Shown: positions 54,147 to 62,206 of the stretch, in pieces
How the letters are laid out: each line of letters begins with the position of its first letter
Numbering within the stretch: position 1 is the stretch's first letter
Assembly: GCF_023702125.1 (NCBI RefSeq)
Contig: NZ_CP098415.1
Coordinates: forward strand, 1,612,001-1,676,000
Length of the DNA: 64,000 nt
From: Halorubrum hochsteinianum
Lineage (GTDB): Archaea; Halobacteriota; Halobacteria; Halobacteriales; Haloferacaceae
Direction: 5' to 3'
The notes under the pieces: generated by a model
Told to the model about the DNA's origin: nothing
Database searches by the model: none
What the model saw: the letters and a program-made list of their open reading frames with translations, nothing else
Position numbers and translations under genes: made by a program

Positions 54147-54962
54147 TCACTCCCGCTCGATCCGCGCGAGCAGCCGCGCCGTCGCCGCCTCGTCGAAGGC
54201 GATCGGCCGCCGCCACCACGGTCCCTTCCCGGAGTCGCTCGACAGGTCGGTCACGATCGGGTTCGCCGCCGTCCCGGCCTCGGGCGCGCTCAGCGGGACG
54301 ACGCGGTCGAAGAGGCCTGAGGCGTCGGGGTCGCCCGCGACGACGACCCGCGCGTCGAACGGGTCGCGTTTCAGGTGCGCGTTCGTCGGCGCGGCCTCGA
54401 CGGCGGCAGCGCGCTCAACGACGCCGCCCCCGTCAGCTGAGACGGCCCAGTCGACGCGGATCCCCGCGAACAGGAACGCGCCCCACTGCGGCGGGAGGTC
54501 GTCGTCGACCGCGACGCCCCGTTCGCGGAGCCACTCCCCGCCGCGAACGTCCGCGCCCGTGTCGCCGACGCGCTCGTCGCCCGGTCCCCGCCAGTCGCGC
54601 GGCCGCAGCGACAGCGTCGCGTAGAAGAACAGCCAGTTGCCCGGGCCGAGCCCTGCGATCCGCCCGGCCTTCACGCCGTGGGGGTCGCCGTAGCTCGCGC
54701 GCTCGCGGCCGTGAGCGTCCGAGGACTCCGGATCCGCGTGGACGGGGACCTCCCGGAGTTCGCTCGGGAGCGCGAAGGGCAGATCGAGGTCGGCGTACGT
54801 CGGCAGCGGTTCGTCGACCGGAAATCGGTCGCGCGGTAGCGTCGCGGCCGGCTCCGGGATCGGGACGTACGCGAAGGAGCCGTCGGGGTAGACGGGCCCA
54901 CGGAACCCGGGGTCGTTCGTGTTCGCGGCGACGTTGACGGCGACGGTGCGCGGGTCAGACAT
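54147..54962 (-). CDS. Nmad3-like putative nucleotide-modification protein
   Basis: A 271-residue protein with an N-terminus typical of Nmad3 (nucleotide modification associated domain 3): VAVNVAANTNDPGFRGPVYP near residue 8, then DGSFAYVPIPEP. The middle has GLGPGNWLFFYATLSLRPRD, and VVPLSAPEAGTAANPIVTDL near 225 is a further conserved block. Domain authors linked Nmad families to base hypermodification in phages, but catalysis has not been shown to my knowledge. The ATG at 54962 is 16 nt after the DJ-1 stop, so it is probably co-transcribed with that gene. Confidence 0.65.
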   Translation of the reverse strand: MSDPRTVAVNVAANTNDPGFRGPVYPDGSFAYVPIPEPAATLPRDRFPVDEPLPTYADLDLPFALPSELREVPVHADPESSDAHGRERASYGDPHGVKAGRIAGLGPGNWLFFYATLSLRPRDWRGPGDERVGDTGADVRGGEWLRERGVAVDDDLPPQWGAFLFAGIRVDWAVSADGGGVVERAAAVEAAPTNAHLKRDPFDARVVVAGDPDASGLFDRVVPLSAPEAGTAANPIVTDLSSDSGKGPWWRRPIAFDEAATARLLARIERE

Positions 54963-54978
54963 CGGTGCGCGACGGCGG

Positions 54979-55572
54979 TCAGTCCGCGGTCGCCGCGGTC
55001 GGCCCGTGTTCGATTTCGGTGCCAAGCAAGTCGAGGAACTGCGCGATCCACTCGGGGTGGTCGGGCCACGCCTGCCCCGTGACGAGGTTGCCGTCGGTCG
55101 TCACGCCGTCGACCCACGAGCAGCCGGCGGCCTCGACCTCGGGCCTGACGGCGGGGTACGCCGTCATCTCGTAGCCGTCGAGGACGCCCGCCGCCGCGAG
55201 GATCTGCGGGCCGTGGCAGAGCGACGCGACCGGCTTGTCCGCCTCGAAGAAGTGCCGGACCGCGTCCAGCACCTCGTCGTACCCGCGGAGGTACTCGGGA
55301 GCGCGCCCGCCGGGAACGACCAGCGCGTCGTAGTCCGCGGGGTCGACCTCGCCGAATCCGTGCGTGAGTTCGAAGTCGTGGCCGCGCTCCTCCAGATACG
55401 TCTGGTCGCCCCGGAAGTCGTGGATCGCGGTTTTTACCGACTCGCCGCCCTCTCGGTCCGGGCAGACCGCGTGGACCTCGTGTCCCACCGCCTGAAGCGC
55501 CTGAAACAGGACCATGATCTCGTAGTCCTCGCCGAAGTCGCCGACGATCATCAGTATCCGCTGTCCTGTCAT
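54979..55572 (-). CDS. DJ-1/PfpI family protein
   Basis: This 197-residue protein starts MTGQRILMIVGDFGEDYEIM. The nucleophilic elbow is VASLCHGPQILAAAG near residue 117 (Cys and following His), and the conserved Glu is in VGDFGEDYE (residue 15). DYDALVVPGGRAPEYLRG near 85 is the family's GG loop. It may be a deglycase, glyoxalase or hydratase, which the motif does not decide. It is first in the likely operon with the Nmad3-like gene. Repeat copy 4 lies 117 nt upstream of the start. Confidence 0.9.
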   Translation of the reverse strand: MTGQRILMIVGDFGEDYEIMVLFQALQAVGHEVHAVCPDREGGESVKTAIHDFRGDQTYLEERGHDFELTHGFGEVDPADYDALVVPGGRAPEYLRGYDEVLDAVRHFFEADKPVASLCHGPQILAAAGVLDGYEMTAYPAVRPEVEAAGCSWVDGVTTDGNLVTGQAWPDHPEWIAQFLDLLGTEIEHGPTAATAD

Positions 55573-55688
55573 GCGTGTAACACCACGCGGTGGTACGCGT
55601 CGCAATCTCATAACGATACTGGCGGGCGGTAGCATACCACGTCCCAACTGACGCGTGGTAGGCGACGATCGACCTCGACTGCGGTTCG

Positions 55689-55992
55689 CGGTGGCGCGTG
55701 CCTCCGAGTGGCTGCTGAAGGCGGCCGCGAGGAGCACGCGCGAGGTCGCCGGCGGCTTCGCCGCCGGCCGCAAGAGAATCTTCGATTCTCGCTGGACGCG
55801 GTGAGCGCCCGAAGGGCGCGAACCGCGAGGTTGGGGCGGCGTGAGGTGCGGGGCGGTGCTGTGCGGGGTGGGACTCGAAGGGGCAGTCGTGAGGCGGACG
55901 CAGGCGAAGGCAGGACCGCAGCGAGTGAGCGAAGCGAACGAGCGAGGACCGCCCCGAGCGTGCGTCCGCCTCACGACTGGGGCTTCGGTGGT
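55689..55992 (+). repeat. Interspersed structured element, copy 4 (hairpin-rich)
   Basis: A 304-nt full copy. The long-range arms GTCGTGAGGCGGACGCA (55886-55902) and TGCGTCCGCCTCACGAC (55961-55977) pair perfectly over 17 bp. The position of stem 2 is occupied by three consecutive hairpins (near 55746-55764, 55773-55790 and 55797-55826) with TTC or GAA loops. The inner 5' hairpin GGCTGCT-GAA-GGCGGCC (55710-55726) is held by two G-U wobbles in the sense direction. It is flanked by the DJ-1 gene and the acyltransferase gene (both minus); the remaining gap 55993-56097 holds nothing recognisable. Confidence 0.85.
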
Positions 55993-56097
55993 GTTCGGGT
56001 CGACCGACCGTTCACGAGCGACCACGTCTTCGTATTGCCGAGCGGATCGTCCCCCAGTGGTCACCGCGAGAAGCTCGCAAAACCGCGAACCAACGTC

Positions 56098-57033
56098 TTA
56101 TTGGTCCGTCGGGGGCGGCGAGGGGTTCTCCACGTCCGGCGGCTGAAGGTCCCGGCCGAACTCGTCGAACTGCGCTAAGTCGTCCGGCAGTTCGTACTCG
56201 ATCTCGCGGTCGTCCTGGTTGTCGGGGAGCCGCCCGTCCTCCAGCTCCTCGGCGGTCTCCTCCCAGCCGGGCTTCACGCGCACGCTGCGGGCGGGCGAGC
56301 CGACCACGATGTGGTGATCGGGCACGTCGCCCTGAACCACGGAGCGCGCGCCGACGACGCTGTTCTCGCCGATCCGGCAGCCCGCTCGGACCATCGCGTC
56401 GTAGGTGACGCGCGCGTCGTCTTCGACGATCGTGTGGAAGTTCCGGACCGTGGTCTGGTCGACGATGTCGTGGTCGTGGCTGTAGAGGTGGACGCCGTCG
56501 GAGATGGACGCGCGGTCGCCGATCGTCAGCTTCCCGCGGTCGTCGAGGTGGACGTCGTCGTGGATCACGACGTTGTCGCCCACCTCGATGTTGTGGCCGT
56601 AGGTGACGGAGATGCCTTTGAAAAAGCGACAGTTGTCCCCGCACTCGGCGAAGAGGTGGTTGCCGAGCATCTGCCGGAAGCGGAGCGCGAACTCGACGTT
56701 GTCGGCCATCGGCGTCGCGTCGAACTGCCGCCAGAGCCACTGGAGGTGTTTCGAGCGCTGGAAGCGGTCCTCGTCTTTCTCGGCGTAGTACTCCGACTCC
56801 AGCGTCGCGTTACACGGGTCGTACCCCTGAAGGCGAACGCGCTCGGCCCGCGAGACGGACTCGCCGTCCCGCCACGCCTCCCACGCCTCGCGGTCGCCGT
56901 GGAGGTCGACCAGCACGTCGCGGACGACCTCGCAGGTGTCCTCGTCCGAGGAGAGCCGCTCGTCCACCTCGTCGATGAACCCTCGGACCCCGGCCTCGGC
57001 ACCGTCGGGCAGGGACACGTGTCGCTTTGTCAT
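56098..57033 (-). CDS. Left-handed beta-helix (hexapeptide) acyltransferase
   Basis: A 311-residue protein. An N-terminal helical part (about 1-85) resembles the maltose-acetyltransferase lead-in (GYDPCNATLESEYYAEKDED near 80). Hexapeptide repeats follow (about 140-240: HNIEVGDNVVIHDDVHLDDRG-type, SDGVHLYSHDHD, GCRIGENSVVGARSVVQGDV, each read as separate coils), with catalytic-type His in YSHDHDI. The C-terminus is acidic and proline-rich. Likely an O-acetyltransferase of a sugar or related acceptor. It starts at the ATG at 57033. Confidence 0.88.
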   Translation of the reverse strand: MTKRHVSLPDGAEAGVRGFIDEVDERLSSDEDTCEVVRDVLVDLHGDREAWEAWRDGESVSRAERVRLQGYDPCNATLESEYYAEKDEDRFQRSKHLQWLWRQFDATPMADNVEFALRFRQMLGNHLFAECGDNCRFFKGISVTYGHNIEVGDNVVIHDDVHLDDRGKLTIGDRASISDGVHLYSHDHDIVDQTTVRNFHTIVEDDARVTYDAMVRAGCRIGENSVVGARSVVQGDVPDHHIVVGSPARSVRVKPGWEETAEELEDGRLPDNQDDREIEYELPDDLAQFDEFGRDLQPPDVENPSPPPTDQ

Positions 57034-57086
57034 CGGCCCACCTTCGTCGCCGTGGTTCAAATGGATTCGGTTGTGCGAACGCGGCG

Positions 57087-57308
57087 TCAGGGAGCGTCGC
57101 CGCCCGCACCTCCCGGCTCGCCGCCGACGCGCCGGTCCCGGTCCGGACCGAGCGCGACGCCGACGACGCTTAGCAGAATCAGGAACAGCACCGCGAGCAT
57201 GAGACCGGTGGGGCCGTACCGGACGGTGAGGTCCGCGAGCCCGACCGCGGCGATCACCGCGAGCAGGAAGGCGATCACGTCGAGCGCGTCGTGGAGGGAC
57301 TCGTCCAT
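57087..57308 (-). CDS. Small two-helix membrane protein, 73 aa
   Basis: MDESLHDALDVIAFLLAVIA begins the first helix (about 9-27); the second is at about 32-50 (GLMLAVLFLILLSVVGVALG). A Gly-rich charged tail follows. The ATG at 57308 is 53 nt upstream of the acyltransferase gene's start side on the same strand. Function unknown. Confidence 0.65.
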   Translation of the reverse strand: MDESLHDALDVIAFLLAVIAAVGLADLTVRYGPTGLMLAVLFLILLSVVGVALGPDRDRRVGGEPGGAGGDAP

Positions 57309-57444
57309 ACGCGGGGGAACTCGCCGGTGACGCTTATAAACTGGGACGGTCGCTGTCGCCGGACCCGGCATCTCGGCGAACCGGCGCTACCGCGTCCCGA
57401 GAGCGACCGCGCCCGATAAGTGTCCCGACCGCCAACCGGGTGGT

Positions 57445-58518
57445 ATGCAACACCGCGAACTGGGGAACTCCGGCGTGGAGGTCTCCGAGATCGGCTTCGG
57501 CGCGTGGGTCGTCGGCACCGACTGGTGGGGCGACCGCTCGGACGAACAGGCGGTCGGGATGGTCGAGGACGCGCTCGACGCGGGCGTCACCTACGTCGAC
57601 ACCGGCGACGTGTACGGCCACGGCGACAGCGAGGAGATCATCGGGAAAGCGATCGACGGCCGCCGCGACGAGGTGACGCTGTCGACGAAGATCGGCTACG
57701 ACTTCTACGACAACCCGCAGGCGGGCCACGGCGAACTGCCGAAGGAGCTGAACCGCGAGTACCTCACGGAGGCGTTCGAGGCCTCGCTCGACCGGCTCGA
57801 CACCGACTACGTCGACGTGCTCCAGCTACACAACGCCGACGTCGACGAGGTCACCCCGGAAGTGCGCGACCTCCTCGCGGAGTGGAAGGCCGACGGTCGC
57901 GTCCGCGCGCTCGGCTGGGCGCTCGGCCCCTCCATCGGCTGGCTCGCCGAGGGCGACGCCGCCGTCGAGTACGAGGAGTTCGACGCGGTTCAGACCGTCT
58001 TCAACCTCTTCGAGCAGGAGCCGGGGCGGCACTTCGTGGACACGATCCGCGAGAGCGGCTCGGACACCTCCGTCATCGCCCGCGTCCCGCACTCTTCGGG
58101 GCTGCTCAACGAGCAGGTGACCCCCGACACCGTCCTCGAGGACGGCGACCACCGCTCGCACCGCCCGAAGGAGTGGTACGAGACGGGCTGGGAGAAGGTC
58201 GAGGCGATCCGGTTCCTCGAAGAGCCGGACCACGCCGAGGGGACCCGGACGATGGCGCAGGCCGCGATCCGCTGGCTGCTCGCGCACGACGAGGTCGCCT
58301 CCGTCACGCCGACGTTCCGCGACGGCGACGACATCGCCGAGTGGAGCGCGGCGAGCGACGTGCCGTCCCTCTCCGAGGCCGAGTACGAGCGCCTCGACGA
58401 CCTGTACGCCCGCAACTTCGACATCGACCGCGACGACGGGATGGACGTGCTCCGCACCTCCGTCGACGGCGACGACATCGAGGCCGCCGGTCTCGACAAG
58501 CGCGCCGCGTCGTACTGA
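57445..58518 (+). CDS. Aldo/keto reductase
   Basis: This 357-residue NADPH-dependent TIM-barrel reductase shows the catalytic residues: DTGDVYGHGDSEEIIGKAI near residue 51 (Asp, Tyr), TLSTKIGYD near 80 (Lys) and VLQLHNAD near 123 (His). The cofactor end is AQAAIRWLLAHDEVASVTP near residue 273. It starts at the ATG at 57445, about 25 nt from CGATAAGTG. The substrate is unknown. It is divergent from the small membrane gene. Confidence 0.93.
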   Translation: MQHRELGNSGVEVSEIGFGAWVVGTDWWGDRSDEQAVGMVEDALDAGVTYVDTGDVYGHGDSEEIIGKAIDGRRDEVTLSTKIGYDFYDNPQAGHGELPKELNREYLTEAFEASLDRLDTDYVDVLQLHNADVDEVTPEVRDLLAEWKADGRVRALGWALGPSIGWLAEGDAAVEYEEFDAVQTVFNLFEQEPGRHFVDTIRESGSDTSVIARVPHSSGLLNEQVTPDTVLEDGDHRSHRPKEWYETGWEKVEAIRFLEEPDHAEGTRTMAQAAIRWLLAHDEVASVTPTFRDGDDIAEWSAASDVPSLSEAEYERLDDLYARNFDIDRDDGMDVLRTSVDGDDIEAAGLDKRAASY

Positions 58519-58822
58519 GCGCCGGACTGACCGCCGGCCGATCCCCGATTCCGCCGTTCCGACCGGGCCCACTTCTTTCGCGTCGAAACCCTCGGACAGC
58601 GACGCCCCGTCACCGTGCGAGATCACTTTCACTCCGCACCGCCCCAGCGCCGCCGGTCCGCGATCGATCGGCGGGAATCCACGTCACGAGCGGGCCGCGA
58701 GCGGACCGCGGACGGGTCGCGTCGCTGGCGGTCGTAGGAACGGTGGCTCGGTCGAAACCCGTCGTCACAAGGGGCTCAGTGGGGGTAACCGACTCGTCAT
58801 CGCCACCACACCGACGGTTGCG
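58519..58822. other. Intergenic stretch before the Bat-type regulator
   Basis: About 304 nt with no gene that I can support. It contains scattered GC-rich dyads but no repeat of the interspersed family. The final 60 nt before the next gene form the promoter described separately. Confidence 0.5.
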
Positions 58823-58851
58823 CGGTCGCGGATATAAATGGCTCGCGACCG
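58823..58851. promoter_or_regulatory. Palindromic operator around the TATA box of the Bat-type regulator gene
   Basis: CGGTCGCG (58823-58830) and CGCGACCG (58844-58851) are perfect inverse complements with a 13-nt spacer holding ATATAAA (58832-58838). The TATA box lies about 54 nt before the ATG at 58892. A dimer bound to both arms would cover the TATA box, so repression, perhaps self-repression, is likely. Confidence 0.65.
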
Positions 58852-58891
58852 GTCCGGAACCCGTTTTAACCCCGGCGACCTCGGACCCGCC

Positions 58892-59632
58892 ATGCGGGAA
58901 GTGACGCTCCGGATCCACCACGCGGGGGAGCCGGAGTGCGAGGTGAGCGCGCGCCACCCGGAGGTCCGGTACCGGTCCGTCTCGTCGATGACCGGGAGCG
59001 GTCCGGAACGGAAGCGGATCGCCGAACTCACCGGTCCGTCGGCCGAGATCGAGGCGTTCGTCGAGGAGTTCCGCGAGTTCGACCTGATCGTCTCCGCCGA
59101 GCCGCTCGCGCCGATCGAGGGCACCCACGCGTACGTCGCGCTGACGATCGACGCGGAGGCGGCCGACTGGGAGGGGATCGGCGACCGCTTCTCCCGGATG
59201 GGGATCCACTACCGGACGGGGACGACCATCTCCGGCGGCGTCGAGCGCTGGACGGCGTACTTGGAGGACGACGACGACCTCTCCGCGGTGATGCGCGAGC
59301 TCGAACGCGGCGGCAACGAGGTGGAGCTGGCGCGGAACGTGGAGCTCGCGTCGATCGAGCGCTCGCCGCAGCTCCCGGCGTCCGGCCTCCTCGACGACCT
59401 CACCGACAGACAGCGGGAGGTCCTTGCGACCGCCATCGCCGCGGGGTACTACGACCACGAGGGCGGCGTGGGCGTCGAGGAGGTCGCGGCCGAACTCGGG
59501 CTCGGCTCGACGACGGTGTGGGAACACCTCTCGCGAGCCGAGTCGACGGTAATGAACGCGCTGTTCGACCGGTTCGCGGAGGGCGAGCCGGTCACCGCCG
59601 TCCGCGAGACGGACCGCTCGGACCGCTCGTAG
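58892..59632 (+). CDS. Bat-type (HTH_10, bacterio-opsin activator-like) transcriptional regulator
   Basis: A 246-residue protein. A bacterio-opsin activator-like sensory part covers about 1-170 and the HTH_10 domain about 182-235 (LLDDLTDRQREVLATAIAAG; VEEVAAELGLGSTTVWEHLS, in order). There is no PAS or GAF upstream, so it is the short form. The ATG at 58892 gives MREVTLRIHHAGEPECEV. It likely controls itself through the palindrome around its promoter. IS copy B sits directly after the stop codon. Confidence 0.88.
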   Translation: MREVTLRIHHAGEPECEVSARHPEVRYRSVSSMTGSGPERKRIAELTGPSAEIEAFVEEFREFDLIVSAEPLAPIEGTHAYVALTIDAEAADWEGIGDRFSRMGIHYRTGTTISGGVERWTAYLEDDDDLSAVMRELERGGNEVELARNVELASIERSPQLPASGLLDDLTDRQREVLATAIAAGYYDHEGGVGVEEVAAELGLGSTTVWEHLSRAESTVMNALFDRFAEGEPVTAVRETDRSDRS

Positions 59633-59640
59633 GTCCGGTC

Positions 59641-60337
59641 GACGGTGTTCAGATAAGGTTTGAAAGTGAGGCGGTGCGTTTTCAAAGTGTTCTATGCCAG
59701 AAAACGACCGCCTCAGCGGCTGTTTAGACGAGATCAACTTAGAGTTTGTGGAGCGAGAAGCAACACCGAAGCTGTTGATGAAGCTCAGTATTCAGCTCCA
59801 TTTGTCTGGACTATCGCTTTCGAATACTGTTTCGTTTCTTGAGGTATTCGGTGTTGATCGAGTTCGATCGACCGTTCATAACTGGGTTCACAAAGCCGAC
59901 CTACAGCCGGAATCGGATCGGAACCCGAATCACGTCGCGGTTGATGAGACCGTGATTCAACTCGATACTGAGCAATATTGGCTGTACGCTGCTGTCGATC
60001 CCGAATCAAATGATCTGCTACACACACGGCTTGAACCGACGAGAAATAACGCGATCGCAGATCGGTTTTTCGCGGAACTCCGCGAAAAACACGACGTAGA
60101 TGACGCGATCTTTCTCGTTGATGGTGCGGCTCCACTTCAGCGAGCCTGTCGTAAACACGGCCTCGATTTCAGATACGAACGACATGGAAATCGGAACAGC
60201 GTCGAACGTGTCTTTCGTGAGGTAAAACGCAGAACTACCAGTTTCTCAAACTGTTTCAGCAACGCCGAAGCAGAAACAGCAAACGAGTGGCTCAGATCCT
60301 TTGCCTTCGCATGGAATCAGCTTATCTGAACACTACC
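59641..60337 (+). mobile_element. IS6-family insertion sequence, copy B
   Basis: A 697-bp element. The inverted repeats share GTGTTCAGATAAG (left end, 59645 onward; right end, inverted, to 60333). Perfect 8-bp target duplications GTCCGGTC lie at 59633-59640 and 60338-60345. The left duplication begins right after the stop codon of the Bat-type gene, so that gene is intact. Composition is less GC-rich than the host. Confidence 0.93.
59694..60329 (+). CDS. IS6-family transposase
   Basis: This 211-residue DDE transposase has an N-terminal HTH (SIQLHLSGLSLSNTVSFLE near 32) and catalytic residues in VAVDETVIQLD, FLVDGAAPLQ and HGNRNSVERVFREVKRRT. The frame is complete and the stop is within the right inverted repeat. 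It is distantly related to the transposase at 34553 (many conserved blocks but clearly diverged), so these are two different IS types and not recent copies of each other. Confidence 0.93.
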   Translation: MPENDRLSGCLDEINLEFVEREATPKLLMKLSIQLHLSGLSLSNTVSFLEVFGVDRVRSTVHNWVHKADLQPESDRNPNHVAVDETVIQLDTEQYWLYAAVDPESNDLLHTRLEPTRNNAIADRFFAELREKHDVDDAIFLVDGAAPLQRACRKHGLDFRYERHGNRNSVERVFREVKRRTTSFSNCFSNAEAETANEWLRSFAFAWNQLI

Positions 60338-60385
60338 GTCCGGTCCCGAACAACGCTTTTGTACCTCCGGCACGCAGCGCCGCGT

Positions 60386-60577
60386 ATGAGCGACGGAACC
60401 GTGTCCGTGCCCGACGAGCAGTACGAGCGGCTCGCGGCCCTCGCCGCCGCCCGCGGCGTGAGCCCCGAGACGCAGTTGGCCCGGCTCATCGACGACGCGT
60501 ACGCCGGCCTCGACGGGGAGCCGGACTCCCCCGAGGGCCTCCCGCTCGGCGTCTCCGACTGCTCCGACGGGGAGTGA
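60386..60577 (+). CDS. Small ribbon-helix-helix-like protein, 63 aa
   Basis: MSDGTVSVPDEQYERLAALA, then ARGVSPETQLARLIDDAYAG, gives a strand-helix-helix pattern as in CopG/RHH regulators. The tail is acidic and includes DCSDGE. No toxin gene is adjacent. It lies just downstream of IS copy B, whose right end may have displaced its own promoter (only about 40 nt separate it from the duplication). Confidence 0.6.
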   Translation: MSDGTVSVPDEQYERLAALAAARGVSPETQLARLIDDAYAGLDGEPDSPEGLPLGVSDCSDGE

Positions 60578-60622
60578 GTCGGCCGCCCGACGGGGGAGTC
60601 ACCCCCGAGCCGCCGCGCCCGC

Positions 60623-60759
60623 CGAATCTCCTTCGCTCCTCCGATTTCTTCCGTCGTACCGCGATTCTCCTCACCGTCTCCGATCCGCTTTGCCGCCTCC
60701 GACTCGCTCCGTCGCATCCCCGATTCGCTCCGCCGTCTCCGACTCGCTCCGCCGCCCCT
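60623..60759. repeat. Imperfect tandem repeat, about 7 x 20 nt
   Basis: Units starting near 60623, 60642, 60662, 60681, 60700, 60721 and 60740 follow the consensus CGAYTCGCTCCGCCGTCTC with period 19-21. The unequal period argues against a protein-coding repeat. It ends just before the M28 peptidase stop codon (minus strand) and lies downstream of the small RHH-like gene. Confidence 0.75.
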
Positions 60760-60763
60760 CTGC

Positions 60764-62149
60764 TCACTCCTCGTAGGGCCACCGTCCGCCGGTCTTCAAC
60801 TCCTCGACGTACCCCTCGTCGATGGCGTCGCGGATCGACTCCCTCGACCGGTGGGTCGCCTCGACGTCTCCCGTCGCGAACCGGTAGACGGACGCGGCGA
60901 CGAGCGTCGCCACCTCGCCGAGGTCCCGCGAGTCGAGCTTGTCGAGCGTGTCGGCGTGGGTGTGGCCCCAGCCGCGACCGGACTGGTCGCTCGTCGTCGA
61001 GACCATCACGGCCGGGATGCCCTCCTGAACGAACGCCCACTGGTCGCCGTGCGGCGAGATCGTCTCGCCGGTCGCGAGCGGCGCGTCGAACGCGTCGGTG
61101 GCCGACTCGAACACCGAACGCATCCCGTCGAACCCGTTCGTCCCCACGCGGAGATTCCGGGAGCTACAGCCCCCGTCGAGGTTGACCACGCAGGCGATCT
61201 CCTCCCGCGGCGTGGTCTCGGCGGCGTGGTACGCCCCCCACAGCCCGATCTCCTCCGAGCCGAACGTGACGAGGCGGACCCGCGTGTCGAGGTCGTCCTC
61301 GACCGTCGCGAGCAGTCGGCCGACCTCCGCGACGAGCGCCGACCCCGCGCCGTTGTCGTTCGCGCCGTCGCTCACGTCGTGAGCGTCGACGTGGGCGGTG
61401 AGGTACACCGCCTCGTCGGTGTCCGGCCCGACCTCCGCGACCGCGTTCACCGAGGTCGTCGGCTCGTTCCGGCAGTCGACGTCGAGCGAGACCGTCGGTC
61501 GCTCGTCGTCCGCCGGATCCCCGTCGCCCTCCGTCCCCGCTCCCTTCGCGAGCCGCGAGAGCCGGTCGCCGACCTCCTTCGAGACGCCCACCGCGGGGAT
61601 CGGGCCGGGGCGGTTGTGGTAGCCGACCTCGCCGGTCGGCGGGAGCGCCCCCTCGATGTGGTTCCGGAAGACGAACCCGACCGCGCCGCGCTCGGCCGCC
61701 GCGACGTACTTCTCCATCCGGTGGATCCATCGGTCGTGGCTCTCCGGCGTGCGCGAGGAGGCCATCGCGACCGCGCCCTCAAGCGCGTCGCCAGCGGCCG
61801 CGAACTCCTCGTCCGTGCCGTCGCCGACGTCGACCAGCGGGGCCGTCGCCTCCCCGCTCGGCGTGCCCGGAAGCGCGATCACCTCGTGGGAGTGCTCGTG
61901 GTGACGCTCGACCGGTCCCGACACCGACAGCGACGAGTCGCCGCGCCACCAGCCGGGGATCTCGAACTCGTCGAGGCCGGCGTTCCGCAGGCCGGCCGCC
62001 TCGAACGCCTCGACGACGCGCTCAGCGCCGCGGCGTTCGCCGGCCGACCCGGCCATGCGGTTCCCGATGTCGGTCAGGTCGGTGAGGAGGTTCCACCCGA
62101 AGTCGCTCGTCCGCGCGTCGCCCACGACGCGGTCCGGTAGCTCCGTCAT
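60764..62149 (-). CDS. M28 family zinc aminopeptidase
   Basis: This 461-residue metallopeptidase has a PA domain insertion (about 105-200; VGFVFRNHIEGALPPTGEVG). Zinc ligands are LTAHVDAHDVSDGANDNGAG near residue 255 (His, Asp), TFGSEEIGLWGAYHA near 300 (Glu pair) and WGHTHADTLDKLDSRDLGEV near 391 (His). INLDGG-type CVVNLDGGCSS near 325 supplies Asp. No signal peptide is present, so it is probably cytosolic. The ATG is at 62149, transcribed after the DUF2270 gene on the same strand. Confidence 0.93.
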   Translation of the reverse strand: MTELPDRVVGDARTSDFGWNLLTDLTDIGNRMAGSAGERRGAERVVEAFEAAGLRNAGLDEFEIPGWWRGDSSLSVSGPVERHHEHSHEVIALPGTPSGEATAPLVDVGDGTDEEFAAAGDALEGAVAMASSRTPESHDRWIHRMEKYVAAAERGAVGFVFRNHIEGALPPTGEVGYHNRPGPIPAVGVSKEVGDRLSRLAKGAGTEGDGDPADDERPTVSLDVDCRNEPTTSVNAVAEVGPDTDEAVYLTAHVDAHDVSDGANDNGAGSALVAEVGRLLATVEDDLDTRVRLVTFGSEEIGLWGAYHAAETTPREEIACVVNLDGGCSSRNLRVGTNGFDGMRSVFESATDAFDAPLATGETISPHGDQWAFVQEGIPAVMVSTTSDQSGRGWGHTHADTLDKLDSRDLGEVATLVAASVYRFATGDVEATHRSRESIRDAIDEGYVEELKTGGRWPYEE

Positions 62150-62206
62150 ACGGCGTGGTTGGACCGGGACCGAAAAGGGGTTGCGGGTACCGGCGGTGCG
62201 GCCGGC

